A stretch of DNA of 64,000 nucleotides from CAYXAA01 sp964462985 (lineage in GTDB: Bacteria; Pseudomonadota; Alphaproteobacteria; Rhizobiales; Stappiaceae): contig CAYXAA010000014.1 in assembly GCA_964462985.1 (NCBI GenBank), positions 1 through 64,000 on the forward strand. The letters are read 5' to 3'. Position numbers and translations under genes: made by a program. Within the stretch, counting starts at the first letter, position 1. Each line of letters opens with the position of its first letter. The notes under the pieces were generated by a model, which was not told the origin of the DNA, ran no database searches, and was given only the letters and a program-made list of their open reading frames with translations. Shown in pieces: positions 28,027 to 36,320 of this stretch.

Positions 28027-28716
28027 TCAGTGCCACGCGGTCGTCGGCGTCACGATGCCGCCGCGCGGGCGCCCGAACACGAAGTTGAGGTCATCGGTGA
28101 TGCCGTGCCTGACCTGCTCGTTGGAAAAGCCGTGACTGGTCCAGTACCGCACAAGGCGGTCGATCCCGTCCCTGTCGTCGGGACCGGACGGGGGCCGCAG
28201 ACCGGCCAGCTTGGAGGCCACCATCCAGCTCATCGTGCGGCGCTCACGCTCCTGGTTAGCGTAGAAGTGCGGTGCCGAGGCGGCCTTTTCGTAAAGGCGG
28301 CCCCATTCCTGGTTGACGGGCCCGGGGATGGCCTCGATGCGAATGAAGCACGTCCCCTGCGGGCTGCGTGCCCGGTTCAGCAGATGGTCGACATCGAAAC
28401 CGCTGAGGTCGGCGGACGTCGCCGCGATTCCGTAGACCTCCTTGATGAAGGCGAGATAGGCCTTGCGATAATCGCGATAGCCGGCCGCCACCCAGGCTGA
28501 CGCGTTGGTGTCCGGCGGACCGGGACGGCGAACGCAGGCAACACTGGTTGCCCGCCGACGCCCGAGACGCTCGGCGGCCCCTTCCTCCCCGTCGTCGAGA
28601 TAAACAAGGTTCGACAGGACGCTCGGCGTCTCCGCCAGCACCTGCTGCAGGGGGTCTCGGATCCAGGCATCGAGCAGAGCCTGCCTGCGCGCCGCAACCG
28701 TTGCCAAGATGGTCAT
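28027..28716 (-). CDS. Unknown protein encoded between gcvPA and gcvPB
   Basis: 229 residues, no signal peptide or membrane helix. It does not look like any glycine-cleavage protein. A central segment F-D-V-D-H-L-L-N-R followed about 20 residues later by P-V-N-Q-E-W-G-R-L-Y-E is reminiscent of the Asp-His ... Asn-Gly pattern of HNH nucleases, but the remaining metal ligand is not obvious. It is flanked by 60 and 101 bases. A CRP-type palindrome lies about 70 bases before its ATG. Function not assigned; coding status is supported by clean frame, length and spacing. Confidence 0.7.
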   Translation of the reverse strand: MTILATVAARRQALLDAWIRDPLQQVLAETPSVLSNLVYLDDGEEGAAERLGRRRATSVACVRRPGPPDTNASAWVAAGYRDYRKAYLAFIKEVYGIAATSADLSGFDVDHLLNRARSPQGTCFIRIEAIPGPVNQEWGRLYEKAASAPHFYANQERERRTMSWMVASKLAGLRPPSGPDDRDGIDRLVRYWTSHGFSNEQVRHGITDDLNFVFGRPRGGIVTPTTAWH

Positions 28717-28785
28717 GCCGTCCTCCAGGGCCAGATCGCGTGAGCCGCACCTGTTCCCATGTTACCGAACCTGCGGAGACCGTGC

Positions 28786-28801
28786 CGTGACACCGGTCAC
28801 A
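28786..28801. promoter_or_regulatory. CRP-like palindrome upstream of the unknown gcv-operon gene
   Basis: On the minus strand TGTGA-N6-TCACG, matching the CRP/FNR-family pattern TGTGA-N6-TCACA except for the last base. It lies in the 101-base gap between gcvPA and the unknown gene, about 70-85 bases before that gene's start. Confidence 0.35.
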
Positions 28802-28817
28802 GCCGGCGGTCCCAACC

Positions 28818-30179
28818 TCATGCCAGCGCCTCCTCGAGCGCCGCGACGAACGCCGCGCGGTCCTCGTCGCTGTTGACCTCGGTCGAGGCGACGACGAGGA
28901 GGCTGTCCAGCTCCGGCTTGCCCGGCTCGAGCCGGGATACCGGCACGCCGCCGAGGACGCCCTTCTTCGCCAACACCTCGACGACGGCGGCCGCCGGCCT
29001 AGGCAGGTTGACGGTGAACTCGTTGAAGAAGGTGTCGTTGACCACCTCGACCTCGGGCAGCGCCGACAGCATGGCCTTCAGCTTGACGGCGTTGGCGTGG
29101 TTGATCCGCGCCAGTTTCTGCAGGCCGTGGCCGCCAAGCAGGGTCATGTGGATGGTGAAGGCGAGCGAGCAGAGCCCCGAGTTGGTGCAGATGTTCGAGG
29201 TCGCCTTGTCGCGGCGGATGTGCTGCTCGCGGGTCGACAGCGTCAGCACGAAGCCGCGCTTGCCCTCGGCGTCGACCGTTTCGCCGCAGAGCCGGCCCGG
29301 CATCTGGCGGATGAACTTCTGCCGCGTCGCGAACAGGCCGACATATGGCCCGCCGAAGCTCAGGGGATTGCCGAGCGACTGGCCCTCGCCGACAACGATG
29401 TCCGCGCCCTGCGCTCCCGGAGGTTCGATCAGGCCGAGCGACACGACCTCGGTAAACACCGCGACCAGCAGCGCGCCGTGGGTATGGGCCTTCTCCGCGA
29501 TCGGTTTCAGGTCGATCAGGTGGCCGTAGAACGATGGCGACTGCACCACGACGCAGGAGGTGTCGCCGTCGATGGCAGCCAAAATGTCCTCCGTGCCGAT
29601 CGGGTCCGGCGTCAGGCTGGTCACCGTGTCGCCGGCAAGGCGCGACAGACTCTCGACCACGGCGCGGTACTGCGGGTGCAGCCCGCCCGACAGCACGGCC
29701 TTGCTGCGCCGGGTGACGCGGTGCGCCATCAGCACCGCCTCGGCGGTCGCCGTCGAGCCGTCGTACATCGAGGCGTTGGCGACCTCCATGCCGGTGAGCT
29801 CCGCAACCTGGGTCTGGAACTCGAACAGATACTGCAACGTGCCCTGGGTGATCTCAGGCTGGTAGGGCGTGTAGGAGGTCAGGAACTCGGAACGCTGGAT
29901 CAGATGGTCGACCGTCGCCGGTACATGATGCTTGTAGGCGCCGGCGCCGACGAAGAACGGCAGCGACGAGGCGGGGACGTTGCGGGCGGCGAGCCGGCCA
30001 AGATCCCGCTCGACCGCCAGCTCAGACGCCCGCAGCGGCAGGTCCATCAGGCCGGTGAGACGGGCTCGCGCGGGAACGTCGGCGAAGAGGTCGTCGATCG
30101 AGCCGACGCCGATCCGCGCGAGCATGTCGCCGCGGTCGGCATCCGAAAGTGGGAGATACCGCATGGTGGCTTTGTCCAT
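28818..30179 (-). CDS. gcvPA: Glycine dehydrogenase (decarboxylating) subunit 1
   Basis: 453 residues. The N-terminus M-R-Y-L-P-L-S and internal F-F-V-G-A-G-A-Y-K-H-H and Y-T-P-Y-Q-P-E-I-S/T-Q-G-T-L-Q are those of the GcvPA family. It is the partner of GcvPB in the P-protein. The first ATG (30179) follows the gcvH stop by two bases; an internal ATG at 30164 (M-R-Y-L-P) matches homologues better, so the exact start is uncertain. Confidence 0.95.
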   Translation of the reverse strand: MDKATMRYLPLSDADRGDMLARIGVGSIDDLFADVPARARLTGLMDLPLRASELAVERDLGRLAARNVPASSLPFFVGAGAYKHHVPATVDHLIQRSEFLTSYTPYQPEITQGTLQYLFEFQTQVAELTGMEVANASMYDGSTATAEAVLMAHRVTRRSKAVLSGGLHPQYRAVVESLSRLAGDTVTSLTPDPIGTEDILAAIDGDTSCVVVQSPSFYGHLIDLKPIAEKAHTHGALLVAVFTEVVSLGLIEPPGAQGADIVVGEGQSLGNPLSFGGPYVGLFATRQKFIRQMPGRLCGETVDAEGKRGFVLTLSTREQHIRRDKATSNICTNSGLCSLAFTIHMTLLGGHGLQKLARINHANAVKLKAMLSALPEVEVVNDTFFNEFTVNLPRPAAAVVEVLAKKGVLGGVPVSRLEPGKPELDSLLVVASTEVNSDEDRAAFVAALEEALA

Positions 30180-30181
30180 GA

Positions 30182-30553
30182 TCAGAGCGAGGCCACATAG
30201 GCCTTGTAGGCGGCCTCGTCCATCAGCGCGTCGAGTTGCGAGGGGTCGGAGAGGCGGATCTTGACGAACCAGGCCGCGCCTTCGGGATCCTCGTTGACCT
30301 TGCCAGGCTCATCCACCAGCGCGCCATTGGTTTCCACGACCTCACCGTCGAGCGGCGCGTAGACCTCGGACGCGGCCTTGACGCTTTCGACCACGGCGGC
30401 CTCGTCACCGCGTTTCACCGCCTTGCCGAGGTCCGGAAGCTCGACATAGACGACATCGCCGAGCTGGCTCTGGGCGTAGTCGGTGATGCCGACGGTGGCG
30501 ACGTCGCCGGATACGGCAATCCATTCGTGATCTTCGGTGTAGCGGGTGGTCAT
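30182..30553 (-). CDS. gcvH: Glycine cleavage system H protein
   Basis: 123 residues. The lipoylation site is Lys59 in V-V-E-S-V-K-A-A-S-E-V-Y. The N-terminal Y-T-E-D-H-E-W is typical. It carries the aminomethyl group between the P and T proteins on its lipoyl arm. It sits 62 bases after gcvT. Confidence 0.97.
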   Translation of the reverse strand: MTTRYTEDHEWIAVSGDVATVGITDYAQSQLGDVVYVELPDLGKAVKRGDEAAVVESVKAASEVYAPLDGEVVETNGALVDEPGKVNEDPEGAAWFVKIRLSDPSQLDALMDEAAYKAYVASL

Positions 30554-30615
30554 CGGATCGTGTCCTTTCTGGAAGGGCTGGCGGACGGTCTGGGCCGGAC
30601 AAGGTCGGCAGGGAC

Positions 30616-31770
30616 TCAGGCTTTCGCCTTGCGGACATAGCGGTGTGGCACGAAGGGCATGGAGGCGACGGTGGCCGGCAGTTCCTTGCCGCGCACCAAC
30701 AGGGAAAGCGTCGTACCGGGCGTGGCCTCCCCGGGAGCGACATAGCCCATGGCGATTGGCGCGCCGAGAGTCGGGGCAAAGCCGCCGGAGGTCACGGTGC
30801 CGACCGCCTCGCCGCCGGGCCTGCGGATCTCCGCGCCCTCGCGGGCCGGCGCCCGGCCCTCGAGCTTCAGCCCGACGCGAAGGCGCACGGGTCCTTCGGC
30901 GAACTCGCGGCAGATCCGCGCGGCTCCCGGAAAGTCCGCGGCTTCGCGCCGGCGCTTCGACAACACGAAGGGAATTGCGGCCTCGACGGGCGACGTCGTC
31001 TCGTCAAGGTCGTGGCCGTAAAGACACAAGCCGGCCTCAAGACGCAGCGAATCGCGGGCGCCGAGGCCGATCGGGGCGACGCGTTCGTCGGCGAGCAGAG
31101 CGCGGGCGACGGCCTCGGCGGCTCCGGCGGGAACGGAAACTTCGACCCCATCCTCGCCGGTGTAGCCGGAGCGGGTAACGTCCACCCGAATGCCGTCGAA
31201 TTCCATCGGCGCCGCCGCCATGAAGTCCAGATCGGCCACCGCTGGTGCGTGCAGGGCGAACACCTCGACCGCCTGCGGCCCCTGCAACGCGATCAGCGCC
31301 CGATCCTCGACGACGTCAAGACGCACCTCCGGCGGCAGGCTTGTGGCGATCAGAGCGTAGTCCACGGCCTTGCGCGCGGCGTTGGCGACGATGAACAGCC
31401 GGCCGTCGAGCTCGGGCGCGGCCGGCCGCGACACCATCAGATCGTCGACGATGCCGCCCTCGGCGTTGAGCAGCACGGTGTAGCGCTGCCGGCCGGGCTT
31501 GAGCCCGAGGATGTCCGACGGCACCAGCCGTTCGAGCGCCGCCGACACACTGGCGTGATCCGGGCCGACCAGCCAGGCCTGGCCCATGTGCGATACGTCA
31601 AACAGGCCGGCAGCCTGGCGGGTGTGTGTGTGCTCGGCGATGATGCCTGACGGATATTGCACCGGCATGTCATAGCCAGCGAAGGGCACCATGCGGGCGC
31701 CGAGTTCCAGATGCAGGTCGTGCAGCGGAGTGGTCAGAAGCGGGGTGGCGTGATCGGGTGCGTCGCTCAT
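30616..31770 (-). CDS. gcvT: Glycine cleavage system T protein (aminomethyltransferase)
   Basis: 384 residues. G-A-R-M-V-P-F-A-G-Y-D-M-P-V-Q-Y, F-D-V-S-H-M-G-Q and R-S-G-Y-T-G-E-D-G are GcvT signatures. It releases ammonia from the H-protein-bound group and makes 5,10-methylene-tetrahydrofolate. It is the first gene of the operon and directly follows the glycine riboswitch. Confidence 0.96.
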   Translation of the reverse strand: MSDAPDHATPLLTTPLHDLHLELGARMVPFAGYDMPVQYPSGIIAEHTHTRQAAGLFDVSHMGQAWLVGPDHASVSAALERLVPSDILGLKPGRQRYTVLLNAEGGIVDDLMVSRPAAPELDGRLFIVANAARKAVDYALIATSLPPEVRLDVVEDRALIALQGPQAVEVFALHAPAVADLDFMAAAPMEFDGIRVDVTRSGYTGEDGVEVSVPAGAAEAVARALLADERVAPIGLGARDSLRLEAGLCLYGHDLDETTSPVEAAIPFVLSKRRREAADFPGAARICREFAEGPVRLRVGLKLEGRAPAREGAEIRRPGGEAVGTVTSGGFAPTLGAPIAMGYVAPGEATPGTTLSLLVRGKELPATVASMPFVPHRYVRKAKA

Positions 31771-31833
31771 AAGTCAGGCGTCCTGGCTCTCAAGGGATTC
31801 ACGCGTCGCTCCCGCATCCGGTTGCGTACGCGC

Positions 31834-32046
31834 CCCCTCTGTCCCGACGACCTGAGAGATTTCCTGGATGGCGCGACCGCCCGTAGGCAATCCCGACACC
31901 CGGTTACTCCTTCGGTGAGCCGCCCCGGTCCGACCCGAAGCGCCTGCTTTCCAGAGCGTTGCCCCAGCCTGCGGTCCTTTTGCCTGAGAGTTTCCGGGGC
32001 GGTTGCTCCTTCGGCGCCGTCGGCAATGACGACCTCTCCCGCAGGC
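31834..32046 (-). promoter_or_regulatory. Tandem glycine riboswitch
   Basis: Two aptamers read on the minus strand. Aptamer 1 (about 32046-31969): GGGAGAG, then GCCGAAGGAGCAA, then ACTCTCAGGCAAAAGGACCGC. Aptamer 2 (about 31960-31834): CTCTGGAAAG, then CACCGAAGGAGTAA, then ATCTCTCAGGT and GGACAGAG. These are the diagnostic conserved blocks of the class, in the normal order and with a short linker. It controls the gcv operon, whose first codon is 64 bases downstream, in response to glycine. Confidence 0.95.
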
Positions 32047-32145
32047 TGCTGGTCAGGCTTCCAGTCCGGAAGCCCCGCGATGCGCAACGAAGCACCGCAT
32101 GGACGTCATTGTCATCCCTCGCCGAGGCCCTGTCAATCGCGCCGG

Positions 32146-32748
32146 TCAGCGCCTGCGCCGGCCCGCTTCCTGGTCGATCGACGCGACCAGCTTCAGGTCG
32201 GCGCCGGAGGGGAACACGAAGCTGTCGTCGACAAAAGACCACAGCTCCGCCGGGGCACCCTCGCCCAGCGTGATGGGAACCGTGATGACCTTCGACGACA
32301 CCGGCTTTGACCCGGCTTCGGAACTGGTGCTGACAAGATCGATCCTGATGGGCAGGAGCACTTCGCCGCCTTTCCAGGCCGGACCCGGCGTGATGCGCCC
32401 GGAAATGCCGATTCTGGCGCGGACCTGCCCGGCATCGCGCCGGCACTCGCGCGCCCATTTCTCGATACTGGCCTGATAGAGCAGCGCGCGGGCATCATCC
32501 TGCTTGCCGCGCTCGTAATTAAACAGAATGTACCGGACGGGGTCGACTTCGAGCGGCGGACAGTAGGGCTGCACCTCGAAGGCCGACGGATCGATGTCGA
32601 CGGCGCTCCCGGTGGAGCCGCCGCCAATGATGGTCCTGGCGATGCTGTCGCCTCCGGAATCGCCGCCTGCACCGCAGGCTGCCAGCGTCAGCATCGAAAG
32701 GAGAGCGAAGAGGGGGCGGCTGAGCCGCGTCGCGCCGGCGTGGCCCAT
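32146..32748 (-). CDS. Putative lipoprotein of unknown function
   Basis: 200 residues. The N-terminal signal ends in a lipobox L-A-A-C with Cys25, so it should be lipid-anchored after export. The mature part contains P-Y-C-P-P-L-E and a second Cys (W-A-R-E-C-R-R). It is upstream of the glycine riboswitch on the same strand, but the riboswitch lies after it, so it is probably a separate transcript. No function assigned. Confidence 0.75.
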   Translation of the reverse strand: MGHAGATRLSRPLFALLSMLTLAACGAGGDSGGDSIARTIIGGGSTGSAVDIDPSAFEVQPYCPPLEVDPVRYILFNYERGKQDDARALLYQASIEKWARECRRDAGQVRARIGISGRITPGPAWKGGEVLLPIRIDLVSTSSEAGSKPVSSKVITVPITLGEGAPAELWSFVDDSFVFPSGADLKLVASIDQEAGRRRR

Positions 32749-32924
32749 GGACGGCTTTCCAGTTCCTTTGTCTTAAGCGTGTTCCGGCGCCCGTCTATAT
32801 CAGGCGAAAAGGCGCTTGGCGAGCGGCGTCAGCCCTTGACGGCGCATCCTGCCCTCCTCTATTGCCGGCTATCGGACAAAGGACCTACCATCCGTCCTTC
32901 TCCATTCGACTTCCGGGACGTCCC

Positions 32925-33905
32925 ATGACTGCAACGGACTCCGACAAGCCGCCTCTCGAAATCCTGCTTTGCGCACCGCGCGGCTTCTGCGCTGGTGTCG
33001 ACCGCGCCGTGCAGATCGTCGAGCTGGCTCTCGAGAAGTTCGGAAAGCCGGTCTACGTCCGCCACGAGATCGTGCACAATAAGTACGTGGTCGAGGGCCT
33101 CAGGGCGAAGGGCGCAATCTTCGTCGAGGAACTGGAGGAGATCCCGGCAGGCGATATCGACCGGCCGGTCGTGTTCTCCGCCCATGGCGTGCCGAAGTCG
33201 GTGCCGGCCGACGCCGAGGCCCGCAACCTGTTCTATCTTGACGCCACCTGCCCGCTCGTCTCCAAGGTCCACAAGGAGGCGGAGCTGCATCATCGCCGCG
33301 GCCGCGAGATCGTGCTGATCGGGCACGCAGGTCATCCAGAGGTGATCGGGACGATGGGCCAGCTGCCGCCGGGGGCGGTCCAGCTGGTCGAAACCGTCGA
33401 GGACGCCCGGCGGTTCACGCCCTCGAGCGACAAGCCGCTGGCCTGGATCACCCAGACCACGCTGTCGGTCGACGATACCAAGGACATCGTTGCCGTCCTG
33501 ACGGAGCGCTTTCCCGACATCGCCGCCCCGCACAAGGACGACATCTGCTACGCCACGACCAACCGGCAGGAGGCAGTCAAGCAGGTCGCGCCGCTGGTCG
33601 ACGCGCTGCTCGTCGTTGGGGCGCCGAACTCGTCGAACTCGCAGCGCCTGCGCGAAGTCGCCGAGCGCGCCGGCTGCCGCAGCTCGGTGCTGGTGCAGCG
33701 TGCCGCCGACATTCCCTGGGACCAGCTCGCCGGCATCGGCAGCCTCGGTGTCACGGCGGGGGCCTCAGCGCCAGAGGTGCTGGTCGAGGAGATCATCGAC
33801 GCCTTCGCCGAGCGCTACCGGATAAACGTCCGCACCATGCGGACGGCCGAGGAGCACGTCGCCTTCAACCTGCCGCGCGCGCTGCGCGAACAGGCCGCCG
33901 AGTAG
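32925..33905 (+). CDS. ispH: 4-hydroxy-3-methylbut-2-enyl diphosphate reductase
   Basis: 326 residues. Three Cys ligate the Fe-S cluster: in P-R-G-F-C-A-G-V (Cys22), D-A-T-C-P-L-V and D-D-I-C-Y-A-T-T-N-R-Q. It makes IPP and DMAPP in the last step of the non-mevalonate isoprenoid pathway. ATG 32925 fits the family. It leads an apparent operon ispH-thrB-rnhA-lipid kinase with gaps of at most six bases. Confidence 0.96.
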   Translation: MTATDSDKPPLEILLCAPRGFCAGVDRAVQIVELALEKFGKPVYVRHEIVHNKYVVEGLRAKGAIFVEELEEIPAGDIDRPVVFSAHGVPKSVPADAEARNLFYLDATCPLVSKVHKEAELHHRRGREIVLIGHAGHPEVIGTMGQLPPGAVQLVETVEDARRFTPSSDKPLAWITQTTLSVDDTKDIVAVLTERFPDIAAPHKDDICYATTNRQEAVKQVAPLVDALLVVGAPNSSNSQRLREVAERAGCRSSVLVQRAADIPWDQLAGIGSLGVTAGASAPEVLVEEIIDAFAERYRINVRTMRTAEEHVAFNLPRALREQAAE

Positions 33906-33911
33906 CAGCGG

Positions 33912-34889
33912 ATGGCGGTCTACACCGAGGTCGCCGACGAGGAGCTTGCTGCCTTCGTCCGTCGTTACGACATCGGAGATCTGCTCGCCTTCAAGGGCAT
34001 TGCGGAGGGCGTGGAAAACTCGAATTTCTTGGTCCACACCAGCGCCGGCTATTTCATCCTGACGCTGTACGAAAAGCGAGTCGACCCGGCCGACCTGCCG
34101 TTCTTCATCGAGCTGATGAAGCATCTCGCCTCCAAGGGCATCTCGTGCCCGACACCGCTCGCCGACCGCGACGGCGCCATGCTCGGCCGACTTGCCGGAC
34201 GGCCGGCGGCGCTGGTGACATTTCTCGACGGGATGTGGGTGCGGCGGCCGCGGGTCGTTCATTGCGCGGCACTCGGCCGTGCACTTGCCGAGTTGCACCA
34301 GGCCGGGGCGGACTTTTCCATGCGGCGCAAGAACGCGCTGTCAGTGGACGGCTGGCGGCCGCTGCTCGCCGGCTCGCTCGACGAGGCCGACACCGTCGCC
34401 GCGGGCCTTGGCGCCGAGCTGTCCGCCGAGCTCGACCATCTCGAGGCCCATTGGCCTCGCCCGGAGGGGAACGGACTGCCGCAGGGCGTGATCCACGCGG
34501 ATCTCTTCCCCGACAATGTGTTCTTCCTCGGCGAGCGCCTGTCGGGACTGATCGACTTCTATTTCGCCTGCACTGACGCCTTCGCCTATGACGTTGCGAT
34601 CTGCCTCAATGCCTGGTGCTTCGAGCCGGACCTTTCGTTCAACGTGACCAAGGCACGCGCCCTGCTGAACGGCTACAAGTCGGTCCGCGCGTTCACCGAA
34701 GCGGAAATCCGGCTGCTGCCGCTGCTTGCACGCGGTTCGGCGCTGCGCTTCCTGCTGACGCGGCTGTACGACTGGCTGCGGGTGCCGCCGGGGGCATTGG
34801 TAACGCCGAAGGATCCGCTGGAGTATTTGAAGAAGCTGCGGTTCCACCGCGGCGTGCGTTCGATCGCGGCCTATGGTCTCGACACGTGA
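33912..34889 (+). CDS. thrB: Homoserine kinase (APH-fold type)
   Basis: 325 residues. It is the aminoglycoside phosphotransferase-fold ThrB of Proteobacteria, with G-V-E-N-S-N-F-L-V near 34-42 and the catalytic loop V-I-H-A-D-L-F-P-D-N-V, followed by L-I-D-F-Y-F-A-C-T-D. It phosphorylates homoserine. Its pathway partner thrC lies at 41315-42721. Confidence 0.94.
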   Translation: MAVYTEVADEELAAFVRRYDIGDLLAFKGIAEGVENSNFLVHTSAGYFILTLYEKRVDPADLPFFIELMKHLASKGISCPTPLADRDGAMLGRLAGRPAALVTFLDGMWVRRPRVVHCAALGRALAELHQAGADFSMRRKNALSVDGWRPLLAGSLDEADTVAAGLGAELSAELDHLEAHWPRPEGNGLPQGVIHADLFPDNVFFLGERLSGLIDFYFACTDAFAYDVAICLNAWCFEPDLSFNVTKARALLNGYKSVRAFTEAEIRLLPLLARGSALRFLLTRLYDWLRVPPGALVTPKDPLEYLKKLRFHRGVRSIAAYGLDT

Positions 34890-34893
34890 CGCC

Positions 34894-35370
34894 ATGACAC
34901 GCGTTTCCATCTACACCGACGGCGCCTGCTCCGGGAATCCCGGCCCGGGCGGCTGGGGCGCGGTGCTTGTCTATGGCGAACATGAGCGGGAGCTGTCCGG
35001 CGGCGCGGCCGACACCACCAACAACCGGATGGAGCTGATGGCGGCGATCGAGGCGCTGTCGGCCCTGAAGCGCCCCTGCATCGTCGACCTCTACACCGAC
35101 AGCGCCTACCTGCGGAACGGCATCACCCAATGGCTCGCAAACTGGAAGCGCAATAACTGGCGCACGGCCGACAAGAAGCCTGTGAAGAACGCCGACCTTT
35201 GGCAGCTGCTCGACGAGGCGCGCAGCCGGCACGACGTCCGGTTCCATTGGGTAAAGGGCCATGCCGGGCACCCGGAGAATGAACGCGCCGACGCGCTGGC
35301 GCGCGCCGGCATGCGGCCATTCCAGCCGACCAGGGCGGGCAGCGGCCGAATCGACGACGGCACAGCGTGA
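34894..35370 (+). CDS. rnhA: Ribonuclease HI
   Basis: 158 residues. Catalytic residues Asp9 (I-Y-T-D-G-A-C), Glu47 (N-N-R-M-E-L), Asp69 (Y-T-D-S-A-Y) and the Asp in N-E-R-A-D-A-L-A are present. It degrades RNA in hybrids. ATG 34894 is chosen, four bases after thrB; an in-frame ATG at 34873 would overlap thrB. The thrB-rnhA order is widespread in Rhizobiales. Confidence 0.96.
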   Translation: MTRVSIYTDGACSGNPGPGGWGAVLVYGEHERELSGGAADTTNNRMELMAAIEALSALKRPCIVDLYTDSAYLRNGITQWLANWKRNNWRTADKKPVKNADLWQLLDEARSRHDVRFHWVKGHAGHPENERADALARAGMRPFQPTRAGSGRIDDGTA

Positions 35371-36299
35371 TGGCCGGGGCCGCCCTTACCCCCCGGCCCT
35401 CCCCGGCGACCCTCCGCACCGGGACCGATCGTCAGATCCTGATCCTCGCCAATCCGACGGCCGGCCGGTTCGATCCTGGCGTGCTAGAGAAAATCGAACG
35501 CCGCCTTGCCGCTGCCGGGTACGCCGTCCGCCTGCGCCTGACCGAGCGCGCCGGCGAAATCGGCACCACCTGCGCGGATCCGACCCTTTCAGCCGATGTG
35601 GTCGTTGTCGCAGGCGGCGACGGCTCGATCAACGAGGCCATCGCCGGGTTTCACGAGACGCCGGCGCCCCGTGCACTCGCCATCGTTCCGTTCGGCACGG
35701 CGAACGTGCTCGCGCAGGAACTCGGGCTTCCGACGGCGGCAGAAGCGGTCGCCGAGACGATTCTCGCCGGCCGCACCAAGCCGCTCCACTTCGGGCTCGC
35801 CAACGGCCGTCCCTTCGTGCTGATGGCCTCCGCCGGCTTCGATGCCGAGGTCGTCCATGCGGTGCCGCTCGCCCTGAAACGCCGGCTCGGCAAGCTCGCC
35901 TATGTCCTCACCGCGCTTCGGCTTGCGGCGCAGCGCCGCCGAGGCCGCGACCTCCTCGTGGAAGCCGCCGATATACGCTTCACCTGTCAGCTCGCCGTCG
36001 TCACGAACGGCCGGTGCTACGGCGGCCCCTTCGTGATCTGCCGAGAAGCCAACGTGATCGAGCCGGGGCTCCATGTCGTCGCGCTGGAGAAGGACGACCC
36101 GTGGTCAAGTTTCAGGGCGGGACTTGCCCTTGTCGCCGGGCGGTTGCAACATTCCCGCGGCGTACGGATCGTGCCGGTATCGACGGTGCGCATCTCGGCG
36201 GCCGATCCGATCGCCGCCCAGATCGACGGCGATCCGTTCGGCTCGACCCCGCTCGAGATCGAGCCGGGGCCGTTGCCGGTGCCGATTCTGGTTCCCTGA
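35370..36299 (+). CDS. Diacylglycerol/lipid kinase family protein, second copy
   Basis: 309 residues. The DAGK signature is A-G-G-D-G-S-I-N-E-A, then P-F-G-T-A-N-V-L-A-Q-E-L and F-D-A-E-V-V. It shares the fold but little direct identity with the kinase at 1058. The ATG overlaps the rnhA stop (ATGA), showing translational coupling. The lipid substrate is unknown. It is convergent with the EAL protein, 21 bases apart. Confidence 0.88.
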   Translation: MAGAALTPRPSPATLRTGTDRQILILANPTAGRFDPGVLEKIERRLAAAGYAVRLRLTERAGEIGTTCADPTLSADVVVVAGGDGSINEAIAGFHETPAPRALAIVPFGTANVLAQELGLPTAAEAVAETILAGRTKPLHFGLANGRPFVLMASAGFDAEVVHAVPLALKRRLGKLAYVLTALRLAAQRRRGRDLLVEAADIRFTCQLAVVTNGRCYGGPFVICREANVIEPGLHVVALEKDDPWSSFRAGLALVAGRLQHSRGVRIVPVSTVRISAADPIAAQIDGDPFGSTPLEIEPGPLPVPILVP

Positions 36300-36320
36300 G
36301 GGACATGGAGCCCCTGGACC

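Noticed and set aside
25921..28500. 859-codon plus-strand frame across the gcvPB region
   Set aside because: Antisense shadow of hemerythrin, gcvPB and the unknown gene; His/Arg/Gly-rich with no domain.
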